In this document: positions 51,916-60,133 of the stretch, piece after piece
Position numbering within the stretch: position 1 is the first letter of the stretch
How the letters are laid out: each line of letters opens with the position of its first letter
From: Sphingomonas kaistensis
GTDB taxonomy: Bacteria; Pseudomonadota; Alphaproteobacteria; Sphingomonadales; Sphingomonadaceae
Reading direction: 5' to 3'
DNA length: 64,000 nucleotides
NCBI RefSeq assembly: GCF_036884275.1
Contig: NZ_CP145607.1
Coordinates: 2,653,001 to 2,717,000, forward strand
Notes under the pieces: model-generated
The model's database searches: none
What the model was told of the DNA's origin: nothing
The model's input: the letters and a program-made list of their open reading frames with translations, nothing else
Position numbers and translations under genes: made by a program

Positions 51916-54081
51916 TTACTTCACCGGAAAGCCGCGGCGCTTCAGCAGCGCCGTCACGTCCGGATCACGCCCGCGGAACTGGCGGTACGCCTCGGCGCGA
52001 TCGGTCTGGTTGCCGGTCGACAGCAAAATCGTCCGGAAGCGATCGGCGATCTGCTTGTTGAACGGATCGCCCGTCTCCTCGAACGCCGCCCAAGTGTCGG
52101 CGTCCATCGTTTCCGACCACAGATAGCTGTAATAGCCCGCCGAATAGGCGTCCGAGCTGAACAGGTGCCCGAATTGCGGCAGACGGTGCCGCATGGTCAT
52201 TTCCTTGGGCATGCCAAGCTCGGTCAAGGTGTTCCGCTCGAAGGTGTCGGCATTCACCACGCCGCCAGGCTGCAGGTGCAGCTTCATGTCGACCAGCGCG
52301 GAGGACAGATATTCCACCGTCTGGAAGCCCTGACCGAAGGTGTCGGCGCGCTCGATCTTGTCGACCAATCTCTTCGGCATCGGCTGCTTGGTCTGATAAT
52401 GCAGCGCGAAGCGGTCGAGGATCGGCCGGGTCAGCAGCCAATTCTCGTTCACCTGGCTCGGATATTCCACGAAATCGCGCTGGGCGCCATTGAAGCTCGG
52501 ATAGCGCACATCCGACAGCAGGTAATGGATAGCGTGCCCGAACTCGTGGAACAGGGTCGAGGCATCGTCGAGGCTGACCAGCACCGGCTGACCCGCTTCG
52601 GGCTTGTTGAAATTGTTGTTGTTGCTGACCAGCGCCGGGTCACGGCCGGTCAGATCGCTCGGCAGGCGATAGCTCGTCATCCACGCGCCCGAGCGCTTGC
52701 CCTCGCGGCCGTAGGTATCGAGGTAGAACAGGCCTACCGGCTTGCCGAGACGGGTCACCTCGAAGGTCCGGACGTCCGGATGGAAGACCGGGACGCTGCC
52801 GGTGTTTTCCTTGAATTGCAGGTCGTACAGGCGGCCCGCGCTGTAGAACATGCCCTGCACGAGGTTATCCAGCTGGAAGTAGGGTTTGATCTCCTCTTCC
52901 GACAGGTCGTACTTGGCCTTGCGCACCTTCTCGTTGAGGAAGCGCGTGTCCCACGGCTCGATCGTCCGGATGCCGGCCGCGCGGGCGAACGGCCGCATGT
53001 CGGCGATCTCTTCCTTGGCGCGGGCGACGGCGGCCGGCCACACCCGCATCATCAGGTCCATCGCCCGGTCGGGCTTCTTGGCCATGGTGTCCTGCATCCG
53101 CCAGTGGGCATGCGTCGGGAAGCCGAGCAGCTTGGCGCGGTCGGCGCGCAGCTTCACGATCTGGCTGATCAAGCCGTTGGTGTCGTTGGCATTGCCGTTG
53201 TCGCCGCGGTTGACGAACGCGGTCCACACCTTCTCGCGAAGCGCGCGATTGGTGCCGAACGTCTGCACCGGCTCGAATGCCGAACGGGTGTTGCGGATGG
53301 CATAGGTGCCCGCGGGCAGGCCCTTGTCCTTCGCCACCGAGGCGGCGGCCGCCTTGATGTCGGCAGGAACGCCGGCCATTTCGGCCTCGGTTGCCTGGAT
53401 GAAGGTGCCTTCGTCAGCCAGCAGCTTGGCATTGAATTCGCTGAAAAGCGAAGCGAGCTGCTGGTTATAGCCCGACAATTGCTGCTTCTGCGTCGCGTCG
53501 AGCTTGGCGCCATTGCGCACGAAGCTTTCGTAGGTGCGGGTCAGCAGGCGGTCCTGCACCGCGTCGAGGCCGAGGCCCGCGCGATTGTTGTAGAGCGTCT
53601 CGATGCGGGCGAAGAGCTTGGGATCAAGCGTGATCTCGTCACCCGCCGCCGACAGCTTGGGGCTCCACTCCTTGTCGAGCGCCTGGATCTCGGGCGTCGA
53701 CAGATTGTCGGTGTAGACCCCGAACACACTGGTCACGCGGTCCAGCCGTTCACCGGCCTTTTGCATCGCTTCGACGGTGTTGGCGAAGGTTGGCGCCTCG
53801 GGATTGTCGGCGATGGCGCGATATTCGCGGCGCTGCTCGTCGATCGCGAAGGTCAGTGCCTCGGGGAAGTCGCTGACCTTGACCTTGTCCCACGGCACAA
53901 CGCCGCCATAGGGGCCGGTCCATTCGGCCAGCAGCACATTGTCCGGCACCGCGGGCGCGGCCGCGACCGGCGCGGCGTCGGCGACGGCGGACGGGGTCGC
54001 GGCGGGCTCAGCGGCCGGCACGGTGGCACAGCCCGCGAGCAGCAGAAGGGAAGAACCGGCGAGAAGGGCAGACTTCAGCAT
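51916..54081 (-). CDS. dcp: M3-family zinc metallopeptidase (Dcp-like), lipoprotein
   Basis: A 721-residue peptidase with a lipoprotein signal (SALLAGSSLLLLAGCAT), an Ala/Pro linker, and the M3 zinc site H512-E-F-G-H516 (STLFHEFGHAIHYLL), with the third ligand in NENWLLTRP or the following segment. Conserved regions include WAAFEETGDPFNKQIADRF near the C-terminus. It would act as a dipeptidyl carboxypeptidase or oligopeptidase on the periplasmic face. ATG at 54081 follows GAGG; a TTG lies three bases earlier. Confidence 0.92.
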   Translation of the reverse strand: MLKSALLAGSSLLLLAGCATVPAAEPAATPSAVADAAPVAAAPAVPDNVLLAEWTGPYGGVVPWDKVKVSDFPEALTFAIDEQRREYRAIADNPEAPTFANTVEAMQKAGERLDRVTSVFGVYTDNLSTPEIQALDKEWSPKLSAAGDEITLDPKLFARIETLYNNRAGLGLDAVQDRLLTRTYESFVRNGAKLDATQKQQLSGYNQQLASLFSEFNAKLLADEGTFIQATEAEMAGVPADIKAAAASVAKDKGLPAGTYAIRNTRSAFEPVQTFGTNRALREKVWTAFVNRGDNGNANDTNGLISQIVKLRADRAKLLGFPTHAHWRMQDTMAKKPDRAMDLMMRVWPAAVARAKEEIADMRPFARAAGIRTIEPWDTRFLNEKVRKAKYDLSEEEIKPYFQLDNLVQGMFYSAGRLYDLQFKENTGSVPVFHPDVRTFEVTRLGKPVGLFYLDTYGREGKRSGAWMTSYRLPSDLTGRDPALVSNNNNFNKPEAGQPVLVSLDDASTLFHEFGHAIHYLLSDVRYPSFNGAQRDFVEYPSQVNENWLLTRPILDRFALHYQTKQPMPKRLVDKIERADTFGQGFQTVEYLSSALVDMKLHLQPGGVVNADTFERNTLTELGMPKEMTMRHRLPQFGHLFSSDAYSAGYYSYLWSETMDADTWAAFEETGDPFNKQIADRFRTILLSTGNQTDRAEAYRQFRGRDPDVTALLKRRGFPVK

Positions 54082-54220
54082 CAACGAGAAACCTCATGGT
54101 GATTGCAAAGGTGTCACTGCCGCCCTTGCGCTGACAGGCCAAGGGGGCAATCGACGGATGGAGGAACATGGGGCGTGTCTTATCAGGCGGCCGCTGAACC
54201 CTGCATGGCCAAGTCCTTGA

Positions 54221-54757
54221 TCAGGAAAGAAGAAAGCTCGCCAGCGGAAGCAACAGTTTGACGTCCACCGCAACGCCGGCGTCGCGGCGGTCTGCGACGA
54301 AATCGGCCAGCTCGTGCTTTGGGACGAGGTGGACCGTAATGTCTTCCTCTCCCGCGACTCCCCCGCCCGCCCCGATCCGGCGAACGCCATGGGCGCGGAC
54401 CAGGGTGAAGCTTTCGCTGAGCATTCCGGGCGAAGCGTGGAAATCGCCCAGCCGCTCGACGTGGCTTGCGGTGAAGCCGGTTTCTTCCTCCAGCTCCTTG
54501 ATTGCAGTGTCCTCGACGCCCGCGCCGTCGCCATGATCGCCGACCAAGCCGGCCGGAAGCTCGAGACACGGGCCGCCAAGCGGCGCGCGGGCCTGCTCGA
54601 CCAGGATCCAGCAGCCGTCATGCTCGGCCAGCACGACCACCGCGCGAATGCCTCGGACCCGCCCGGCATATTCCCACCGACCCTTGCGCTGCACCTGGAC
54701 GAAGCGCCCCGCCCACATCGTTTCGGGCGGCAGGTCGAGGTCGGGATCGCGGCTCAC
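54221..54757 (-). CDS. Nudix hydrolase, ADP-ribose-pyrophosphatase-like
   Basis: A 178-residue Nudix protein. The box is GAGVEDTAIKELEEETGF, with Lys-Glu in place of the usual Arg-Glu, preceded by LELPAGLVGDH. The N-terminal half (FVQVQRKGRWEYAGRVRGIR) resembles ADP-ribose pyrophosphatases. It is the last gene of a leftward LemA/TPM/TPM/TPM/Nudix unit and overlaps the upstream TPM stop as ATGA. Substrate not established. Confidence 0.85.
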   Translation of the reverse strand: MSRDPDLDLPPETMWAGRFVQVQRKGRWEYAGRVRGIRAVVVLAEHDGCWILVEQARAPLGGPCLELPAGLVGDHGDGAGVEDTAIKELEEETGFTASHVERLGDFHASPGMLSESFTLVRAHGVRRIGAGGGVAGEEDITVHLVPKHELADFVADRRDAGVAVDVKLLLPLASFLLS

Positions 54758-55431
54758 AGCTCGATCAATTTGTCGGGTATCTCGTTAAAGTCCTCGCTAG
54801 TCCTGGGGAAATGGCGGGTCAGCACCGCGCCCACTTCCTCCACCGCCAGCGCGAGGCCGTCGCCGGGCCGCCCCGCCTTGATCTCGCCGATCAGCTCGGC
54901 CATCGCATCGCCCCAACATTCGGGCGTGGTGACCTTGGTCACCGCTTCGTCTGCGACGATCTCGGCGCGATGCTCGGCCAGGCTGAGGTAGATGAGCACC
55001 GCCGTGCGCCCGACGGTGCGGCTTTCGGCCGCGGCGCGGAACAAGGCAATGGCGCGGCGGCGAACCCGGCGCCCCTTGGTCGCGCCGGGGGTCAGCGCCA
55101 CCCGGATCGCCTGCGGCTTGAGGACCAACAGCGTCAGCAGAAAGCCGAGCACCGCCAGTACCATCGCCGCGAACAGCACTTCGCCTGCGCTGGCGGTTTC
55201 GCCCCAGCCGAACAATGCCTCCCACAAGCTGGCAAGACCCGCTGCCTGCCACGCGGAGAGCGCAAGCACGCCGATCATCACCGCCACCGCCCAGTGCAAG
55301 GCGACATCATGATAGCTGTCGCTGTCGGCCGACACGATGGTCAGGATCTCGCCGTCGCTGCTCGCTTCGGCCGCGGCGATCGCTTCGCTGACCTTGCGAT
55401 GGTCCTCCGGTTGCAGGCTGAGAGTCACCAT
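54754..55431 (-). CDS. TPM-domain membrane protein
   Basis: A 225-residue protein: an N-terminal TPM-like segment (EDHRKVSEAIAAAEASSDGE with TIVSADSDSY), two hydrophobic helices (about residues 45-70 and 85-105), then a C-terminal TPM domain (VGRTAVLIYLSLAEHRAEIV, ADEAVTKVTTPECWGDAMAE). TPM domains occur in Psb27-like and YgcG-like proteins, some with phosphatase activity. It overlaps the glycine-rich TPM protein by seven bases and the Nudix gene by four. Confidence 0.82.
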   Translation of the reverse strand: MVTLSLQPEDHRKVSEAIAAAEASSDGEILTIVSADSDSYHDVALHWAVAVMIGVLALSAWQAAGLASLWEALFGWGETASAGEVLFAAMVLAVLGFLLTLLVLKPQAIRVALTPGATKGRRVRRRAIALFRAAAESRTVGRTAVLIYLSLAEHRAEIVADEAVTKVTTPECWGDAMAELIGEIKAGRPGDGLALAVEEVGAVLTRHFPRTSEDFNEIPDKLIEL

Positions 55432-56258
55432 GAGCCCGACGCTCCGCCGCCGCCGAAGCTTCCGCCGCCGCCGGAGAAGCCGCCGCCGCCGCCAAAGCCG
55501 CCGCCCCCGCCACCGAAGCCGCCGAAACCACCGCCGCCGCCGTTACGCGACGCACGGCTGATCGCATCGAGCCCCCACAGCACGACCATCGGATCGATCC
55601 CCCCGCCCCGCCGCCGCTTGCCGCGATATTTGCGGCCCTGCGATCGCCGCGCGAAGCTCAAAAAGACGAAGGCGACTACGAGGCCCCAGAAAACCAACGG
55701 CACGAAGCCTGCGCCATCGCCGGAGCGCCGAGTATTCGCCGAACTGGCCTCGGCCTCCTGAACGCGCTTGGCCGCCTCCGCAGGCGGAAGTCGCATCTGC
55801 TCAGCGATCGCATCGACGCCAGCATCGATCCCGCCCGGGAAATCCCCTTCCTTGAAGCGCGGCGTGATCGCGTTGCGAATGATGACGCTCGAGAGGGCAT
55901 CCGTCAGGAAGACGCGCGCGCCATAACCGGTCTCGATCCGCACCTTGCGTTCGTTGGGAGCGACAATGAGAAGAACGCCGTCGTCTTCCTCCTTCGACCC
56001 GATCCCCCACTCTCGGCCGAGCCGGTAGCCGTAATCCTCGATCGTCCGGCCTTCGAGGCTGGGCAAGGTCGCGACAACGAGTTGCCGTCCGCTCTGCTGC
56101 TCCAGCGCGGCAAGCTTCTGCGTGAGCGCGGCCTCTTGCGCCGGATCGAGGAGATTGGCGTTATCGACGACCTGGCCGGTCAGCGTCGGAAACGTCTGCG
56201 CAGCGATTGGCTGCGAAGCCAGCATCAGCAACAGCAAAACGAAAAGACGGCGGATCAT
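55425..56258 (-). CDS. TPM-domain protein with glycine-rich C-terminus (YgcG-like)
   Basis: A 277-residue exported protein. Signal MIRRLFVLLLLMLASQPIAA, then a TPM domain from about residue 28 to 160 (GQVVDNANLLDPAQEAALTQ, LVVATLPSLEGRTIEDYGYR, EEDDGVLLIVAPNERKVRIE), a transmembrane helix (FVPLVFWGLVVAFVFLSF), a basic stretch and a long glycine/serine/phenylalanine-rich tail. This is the common YgcG layout. Coupled on both sides by short overlaps (four bases with the upstream TPM lipoprotein). Confidence 0.9.
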   Translation of the reverse strand: MIRRLFVLLLLMLASQPIAAQTFPTLTGQVVDNANLLDPAQEAALTQKLAALEQQSGRQLVVATLPSLEGRTIEDYGYRLGREWGIGSKEEDDGVLLIVAPNERKVRIETGYGARVFLTDALSSVIIRNAITPRFKEGDFPGGIDAGVDAIAEQMRLPPAEAAKRVQEAEASSANTRRSGDGAGFVPLVFWGLVVAFVFLSFARRSQGRKYRGKRRRGGGIDPMVVLWGLDAISRASRNGGGGGFGGFGGGGGGFGGGGGFSGGGGSFGGGGASGSW

Positions 56259-56767
56259 GATGCGTCTCGGACGATGCCGATGGCGGCCCTGATGGCCTCA
56301 GCCGGCTGCTCAGCGCGAAGATGATCCAGCATCGCTGTCGCGATGCGAGCCTTTTGCTCCGGTGCAAGCGCTCCCTCGACCCGAACGGTCGTCGCCTCGG
56401 GATCGACCATCAGAACCAGGTCGCTGCCGGAAGGTCGGCCAGCCACTGCCCACCCGAGATGCTCCAGGCTCTCGCCCGAGGCAGGTCGGGCGAGCACCAC
56501 AGTCATGCGCGGCCCGCCGGCTTGATTGAGGTCGCGCAGTTCCATCGCGAGATCGCGCATTTGCGTCGGCCGTAATGCTCCCGCCTCATCAATGATCTTC
56601 CCTGTCGCGGAGGGTTTGGGCGGATTGGCAGGCTGCTCATCGGGGCGCGTGCTGGCCACGACCTGCCCATCATCCGTCACGGTCCACGACGATGTTTCTT
56701 CCGACTGCCTCACTTCGCAGCCGGTAAGGAACACGGCGAAGATCGCCGCAAAGGGGAGCAGCCGCAC
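56255..56767 (-). CDS. TPM-domain lipoprotein
   Basis: A 170-residue protein with a lipobox (LLPFAAIFAVFLTGC) and a TPM-like domain: ATGKIIDEAGALRPTQMRDL, RMTVVLARPASGESLEHLGW, DLVLMVDPEATTVRVEGALA. GTG at 56767 starts one base after the LemA stop, with TAAGG overlapping, which suggests coupled translation. A longer frame exists but would begin inside lemA. It overlaps the next TPM gene by four bases. Confidence 0.82.
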   Translation of the reverse strand: MRLLPFAAIFAVFLTGCEVRQSEETSSWTVTDDGQVVASTRPDEQPANPPKPSATGKIIDEAGALRPTQMRDLAMELRDLNQAGGPRMTVVLARPASGESLEHLGWAVAGRPSGSDLVLMVDPEATTVRVEGALAPEQKARIATAMLDHLRAEQPAEAIRAAIGIVRDAS

Positions 56768-56768
56768 C

Positions 56769-57365
56769 TTATTGCGCGTTGAAATTGACCGTAGGCGCAT
56801 TCTGCGCGGCCGCCGCGGCCTCGAAGGGGACCTTGGGCTTGGCGCCGTAGAAGATCTTCGCGCCCACCGCGTCGGGGAAGGTGCGAATGCGCGTGTTATA
56901 CCCCTGCACCGCCTCGTTGTAATCGCGGCGAGCGACGAGAATGCTATTTTCCGTGCCCTCGATCTGGCTCTGCAGCGTCAGAAAGTTCTGGTTGGTCTTG
57001 AGCTCGGGATAAGCTTCCTGCAGCCGCTGAAGGCTCAGCGTGATGCGGTTCTGCGCGTCGTTGAAGGCGCCGACCTTGGCCGGGTCCGACAGGTCGCCGG
57101 GGCTGAGCTGGATACGGTTGGCGCCGGCGCGCGCCTCGGTCACTTCGACCAGCACGCTTTTTTCCTGCTGCGCGGCGCCCTTCACCGTGTTCACCAGATT
57201 GGGAATGAGGTCGGACCGGCGCTGATATTCGCTCTGCAGGTCGCCCCACTTGGCGTTGACGTTTTCCTCGGCGGTCGGAACTGAGTTCAGGCCGCATCCG
57301 GCCAGCGAAAAAGCGGCGAGCGGCGCAAGGAGGCCGAGGCGGCGAAGAGTCGTCATGGTCGTCAT
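56769..57365 (-). CDS. lemA: LemA family protein
   Basis: A 198-residue protein with a lipobox-type N-terminus (LGLLAPLAAFSLAGCG) and the family core: WGDLQSEYQRRSDLIPNLVN, TVKGAAQQEKSVLVEVTEAR, LQEAYPELKTNQNFLTLQSQ, ENSILVARRDYNEAVQGYNT and FPDAVGAKIFYGAKPKVPFE. LemA is usually next to TPM/YgcG proteins, as here. Function unknown; it heads a five-gene leftward unit. ATG at 57365 follows GGGGGA; 57356 is a second option. Confidence 0.92.
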   Translation of the reverse strand: MTTMTTLRRLGLLAPLAAFSLAGCGLNSVPTAEENVNAKWGDLQSEYQRRSDLIPNLVNTVKGAAQQEKSVLVEVTEARAGANRIQLSPGDLSDPAKVGAFNDAQNRITLSLQRLQEAYPELKTNQNFLTLQSQIEGTENSILVARRDYNEAVQGYNTRIRTFPDAVGAKIFYGAKPKVPFEAAAAAQNAPTVNFNAQ

Positions 57366-57471
57366 TCCCCCGAAAGTCGTTTGCTGGTGCGTTACGTAGG
57401 TGGGACACCGGCGCGCCGCAATGGGTTCGCGCGCAAGTCGCCGCAGCATCGACCGTGAAGGAAGGGAAAGT

Positions 57472-57830
57472 GGGGGGCTTCTGTTGCCCGGTGCCCCCCG
57501 TACCGCTGGAATCCGATTCTGTTGCCCGGTTCGGTCCAACCGCGCTTAAGCTTTGTAACTTCTGACCGTTAGGCCGTCAGTTACGCAGCAATCGCGAGCG
57601 CCTCGTTATCGTTGGCACTTGTGAGAATGACCGTTTTAGGGCCGATCCAAGCCCGCTGGCAGCAAGCACTTTACTGCATCCGTCGATCCTGTTTCGCCCC
57701 CATCAGCAACGGCGATGATCGTGAAATCTTGGCCGCTGCTGGTGGAGGCGCCGGGGTACTGCCCCCCGGGTCCGAAATGTTTATTTCTACCTACACTCTA
57801 CCAGCATAGCCGGTTGCCCGGCCCGACCAA
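57472..57830 (-). ncRNA. ssrA: Transfer-messenger RNA, permuted two-piece alphaproteobacterial form
   Basis: Read leftward, the acceptor piece comes first: a T-arm-like GGACCCGGGGGGCAG/TACCCCGG segment ending in CGCCTCCACCA (near 57745). After a spacer of about 40 bases the coding piece begins GGGGGCGAAACAGGATCGAC, whose GGGGGCG can pair with the CGCCTCC of the acceptor piece. The tag codons follow (57581-57616), then a pseudoknot region and a terminal hairpin GGGGGGC/GCCCCCC at 57472-57500. The piece order, 3' half before 5' half, is that of two-piece tmRNAs. Exact ends are approximate. Confidence 0.9.
57581..57616 (-). other. tmRNA tag-peptide reading frame, ANDNEALAIAA
   Basis: The codons GCC AAC GAT AAC GAG GCG and CTC GCG ATT GCT GCG TAA, read leftward inside the coding piece, give the proteolysis tag ANDNEALAIAA and a stop. 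ANDNEALA with an AA end is the usual alphaproteobacterial tag; the penultimate hydrophobic residue is Ile here. Confidence 0.93.
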
Positions 57831-57955
57831 TGTAGGCGTTCGCACACGCCTTTCCAAGAGACTCGTATTGGAACCGAAAGGAAAACACTGGCGTTGGGCG
57901 CCCTCAAGCGGGTAGGAACCCGTGGGTCACAAGAACCATAAGGGGAGTGTACACC

Positions 57956-58246
57956 ATGAAGAAGCTTTCGTTCGCGCTGGTTGGCGCTGCTGCTCTCGCT
58001 CTCGCCGCTTGCGGCGGCAAGGGCGATGATTCGCTCGGCGACAACGTCAACGACAACTACGAAGCCGCCGCCGACAACCTGGAAGCGATGGCTGCCAACA
58101 CCACCAACTCGGCTGAAGCCGCGAGCCTCGAAAACCAGGCCGACGCCCTCGAAGCCGAAGGCGATCGCAAGGAAGAGGCGATCGACGACGCCGACGTCAA
58201 CGCCGCTAACGGCGCTGCTGCGACTGCCGCCGTCAACGCGATGTAA
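57956..58246 (+). CDS. Small alanine-rich lipoprotein
   Basis: A 96-residue protein with a lipoprotein signal (MKKLSFALVGAAALALAACG, lipobox LAAC). The mature part is acidic and Ala/Asn-rich, with a helical repeat-like pattern (NYEAAADNLEAMAANTTNSA, ASLENQADALEAEGD). ATG at 57956 follows AGGGGAG. It may be an abundant envelope helix protein. No family name. Confidence 0.75.
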   Translation: MKKLSFALVGAAALALAACGGKGDDSLGDNVNDNYEAAADNLEAMAANTTNSAEAASLENQADALEAEGDRKEEAIDDADVNAANGAAATAAVNAM

Positions 58247-58272
58247 TCAAGCGCGCAAGCGTTTGATGGATC

Positions 58273-58310
58273 GGGCCGGTCTCCCCAACGGGAGGCCGGC
58301 CTTTTCTTTT
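58273..58310 (+). terminator. Intrinsic terminator after the small lipoprotein gene
   Basis: GGCCGGTCTCCC pairs with GGGAGGCCGGCC with a single mismatch around CAAC, followed by TTTTCTTTT. It begins 27 bases after the lipoprotein stop. Confidence 0.85.
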
Positions 58311-58337
58311 GCCCCCCGCCGCCTCATCTCGGGCGCC

Positions 58338-58973
58338 ATGAGCGACAACGAGGCCATTCCCGCCGCGACCCTGGTCGTCCTGCGCGACCGCGAGGCGGGA
58401 CCGCCCGAGATGCTGATGGTCGAGCGGCCGCGAACCATGGCCTTTGCCGGCGGCGCGATGGTGTTTCCGGGCGGGCGAATCGATCCCGCCGATTGGGCCG
58501 ACGTCGATTCGCTGGATCGGGCCGCGGCCCGCGCAGCCGTGCGCGAGACGGCGGAGGAAACCGGGCTGGACGTGACAATCGACACCTTGGTCCCCTTCGC
58601 GCGCTGGCGGCCCGACAACGTCCGCCACCGCCGCTTCGACACCTTTTTCTTTCTCGCCCCCTGCCCTGCCGACGCCGGACCGCTCCGCCCGCAACCGGGC
58701 GAATGCGAGCGCGCGTTGTGGACCACGGCCGCCGCGATGCTCGACGACATCGCCGCTGCCCGCGCCGCCGCCATCTTTCCGACCATCCGAAACCTCGAGC
58801 GGCTGGCGCAATTCGGCAGCTTCGCCGAAGCCCGCGACCATGCCCTCGCTCATCCGGTGGAAATTATCAGTCCGTGGATCGAGGAGCGCGGCGGCGAGCC
58901 GCACCTCGTGATCCCCGACCACCTCGGTTATCCGGTTACGGCCGAAAGACTGGATCGCGCGCTTCGGGCCTGA
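58338..58973 (+). CDS. Nudix-family hydrolase (NUDT19/CoA-pyrophosphatase-like)
   Basis: A 211-residue protein: AATLVVLRDREAGPPEMLMV, the MAFAGGAMVFPGGRIDPAD segment and a Nudix helix AAVRETAEETGLDV. The long spacing between FPGGRID and the RETAEETG box resembles NUDT19/RNA-type CoA diphosphatases. C-terminal region PTIRNLERLAQFGSFAEA is also seen in that branch. Substrate is inferred only. It is followed by the extensin-like gene. Confidence 0.83.
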   Translation: MSDNEAIPAATLVVLRDREAGPPEMLMVERPRTMAFAGGAMVFPGGRIDPADWADVDSLDRAAARAAVRETAEETGLDVTIDTLVPFARWRPDNVRHRRFDTFFFLAPCPADAGPLRPQPGECERALWTTAAAMLDDIAAARAAAIFPTIRNLERLAQFGSFAEARDHALAHPVEIISPWIEERGGEPHLVIPDHLGYPVTAERLDRALRA

Positions 58974-58998
58974 TCCGCGCCCGCCGCGTTAAGGAGCC

Positions 58999-59706
58999 AT
59001 GCGCGGCGCGATCCGGATCTTCCTGGCCTTCACGGTCCTGGCCGTCCTCATCATCGAGGGCGCCGCCTGGATGCAGCGGCATCGGCAGGACCTGCCGTGG
59101 GCCGAACTCGACCTCACGGAACCACCGGGCCGCTTCACCGCCGCCAAGATCGCCGGACTTGGCGATGACGCACCCCGCTGCCGGGCGTTGCTCGCCGCGG
59201 CGGGCAACGAGATGCGTGCTGCCCCCTCGCGCCGTCCGTCCGAAAATTGCGGCTACGAAGACGGTACCTTGCTGTCGCTCACCATGGCCCCCTCGCCCGG
59301 CGGGCTCGTCACCAGTTGCCCGGTGGCCGCCGCCCTGAGCGTGTGGGAGCGGCAGGTCGAAGCCGATGCGCAGCGGTTGCTCGGCACCGGCGTGCGCCGC
59401 TTCCTCCATGCCGGCAGCTATTCCTGTCGCCGCCTCTACAATCGCGCCGACGGTCCCTTCAGCGAGCATGCCACGGCCGATGCGGTCGATATCCTCGGCT
59501 TCGAATTGAACGACGGCCGGCGCATCTCGGTCCTGCGCGACTGGGACGGCCGGCCCGAAGACGCCGCCTTCCTGCGTGCGGCGCGCGACGGGGCGTGCCG
59601 GGTATTCAGCACCGTGCTTTCGCCCGATCACAATGCGGCGCACCGCGACCACCTGCACCTCGACACCGCCGACCGCGGCCCCTCGGGCTGGCGCGCCTGC
59701 CGCTGA
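58999..59706 (+). CDS. Extensin-like family protein, membrane-anchored
   Basis: A 235-residue protein with an N-terminal anchor (IFLAFTVLAVLIIEGAAWM) and the extensin-like C domain: RCRALLAAAGNEM, CGYEDGTLLSL, CPVAAALSVWERQV, the SYSCRRLYNR region, FSEHATADAVDILGFELNDG and DHNAAHRDHLHLDTA. The His/Asp set resembles D-Ala-D-Ala carboxypeptidase/VanY-like folds, so a peptidoglycan role is plausible. Followed by a terminator shared with the SWIB gene. Confidence 0.85.
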   Translation: MRGAIRIFLAFTVLAVLIIEGAAWMQRHRQDLPWAELDLTEPPGRFTAAKIAGLGDDAPRCRALLAAAGNEMRAAPSRRPSENCGYEDGTLLSLTMAPSPGGLVTSCPVAAALSVWERQVEADAQRLLGTGVRRFLHAGSYSCRRLYNRADGPFSEHATADAVDILGFELNDGRRISVLRDWDGRPEDAAFLRAARDGACRVFSTVLSPDHNAAHRDHLHLDTADRGPSGWRACR

Positions 59707-59734
59707 GGCGTCGCCGAGTCGCCCCCGCCATCAA

Positions 59735-59767
59735 CGAAAAGGGGCCCGCCGAACCGGCGAGCCCCTT
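59735..59767 (-). terminator. Intrinsic terminator of the SWIB gene
   Basis: Read leftward, GGGGCTCGCCG and CGGCGGGCCCC pair around GTT, followed by TTTTCG. It lies between the convergent extensin-like and SWIB genes and can also serve the former more weakly. Confidence 0.75.
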
Positions 59768-59793
59768 AGCCAAGTCGAGGTCGCGAGCCGCGC

Positions 59794-60069
59794 TTACGAC
59801 AGATGCTTGGACAGGTGCTTGTTCATTTCGAACATGGTGCAGCGGTCCTTGCCGAAGATCTTCTTCAGCTTGTCGTCGGCAACGATTTCGCGCTTATTCT
59901 CAGGATTCTGCAGGTTGTTCTTGCGAATGTGATCCCACACCTTGGAAACGACTTCGCTGCGCGGAAGCGGATCCTTGCCGACGATTTCCGCCAGGTCCGG
60001 CGACGGCTGAACGGGTCGCGCAAGACCACCCCCTGCCTTACGTCCAGTCCCGCTCGCTTCTTTTGCCAT
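59794..60069 (-). CDS. SWIB/MDM2-domain protein
   Basis: A 91-residue protein: a basic, Gly-rich N-terminus (MAKEASGTGRKAGGGLARPV) and a SWIB domain (SPDLAEIVGKDPLPRSEVVS, KVWDHIRKNNLQNPENKREI, LKKIFGKDRCTMFEMNKHLS). SWIB domains are mostly eukaryotic chromatin proteins but also occur in chlamydiae and alphaproteobacteria, where DNA compaction is one proposal. ATG at 60069 follows AGGAGG. Confidence 0.9.
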   Translation of the reverse strand: MAKEASGTGRKAGGGLARPVQPSPDLAEIVGKDPLPRSEVVSKVWDHIRKNNLQNPENKREIVADDKLKKIFGKDRCTMFEMNKHLSKHLS

Positions 60070-60133
60070 GTGGCCCTCCTGTTGGTTTCGGCACCGAGAT
60101 AGAGCGCAAAGCGCGCCCCTCTGCAAGAGGTGG

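Noticed and set aside
57612..57915. Two short rightward proteins
   Set aside because: Both lie inside or across the tmRNA gene on the opposite strand and have no ribosome site.
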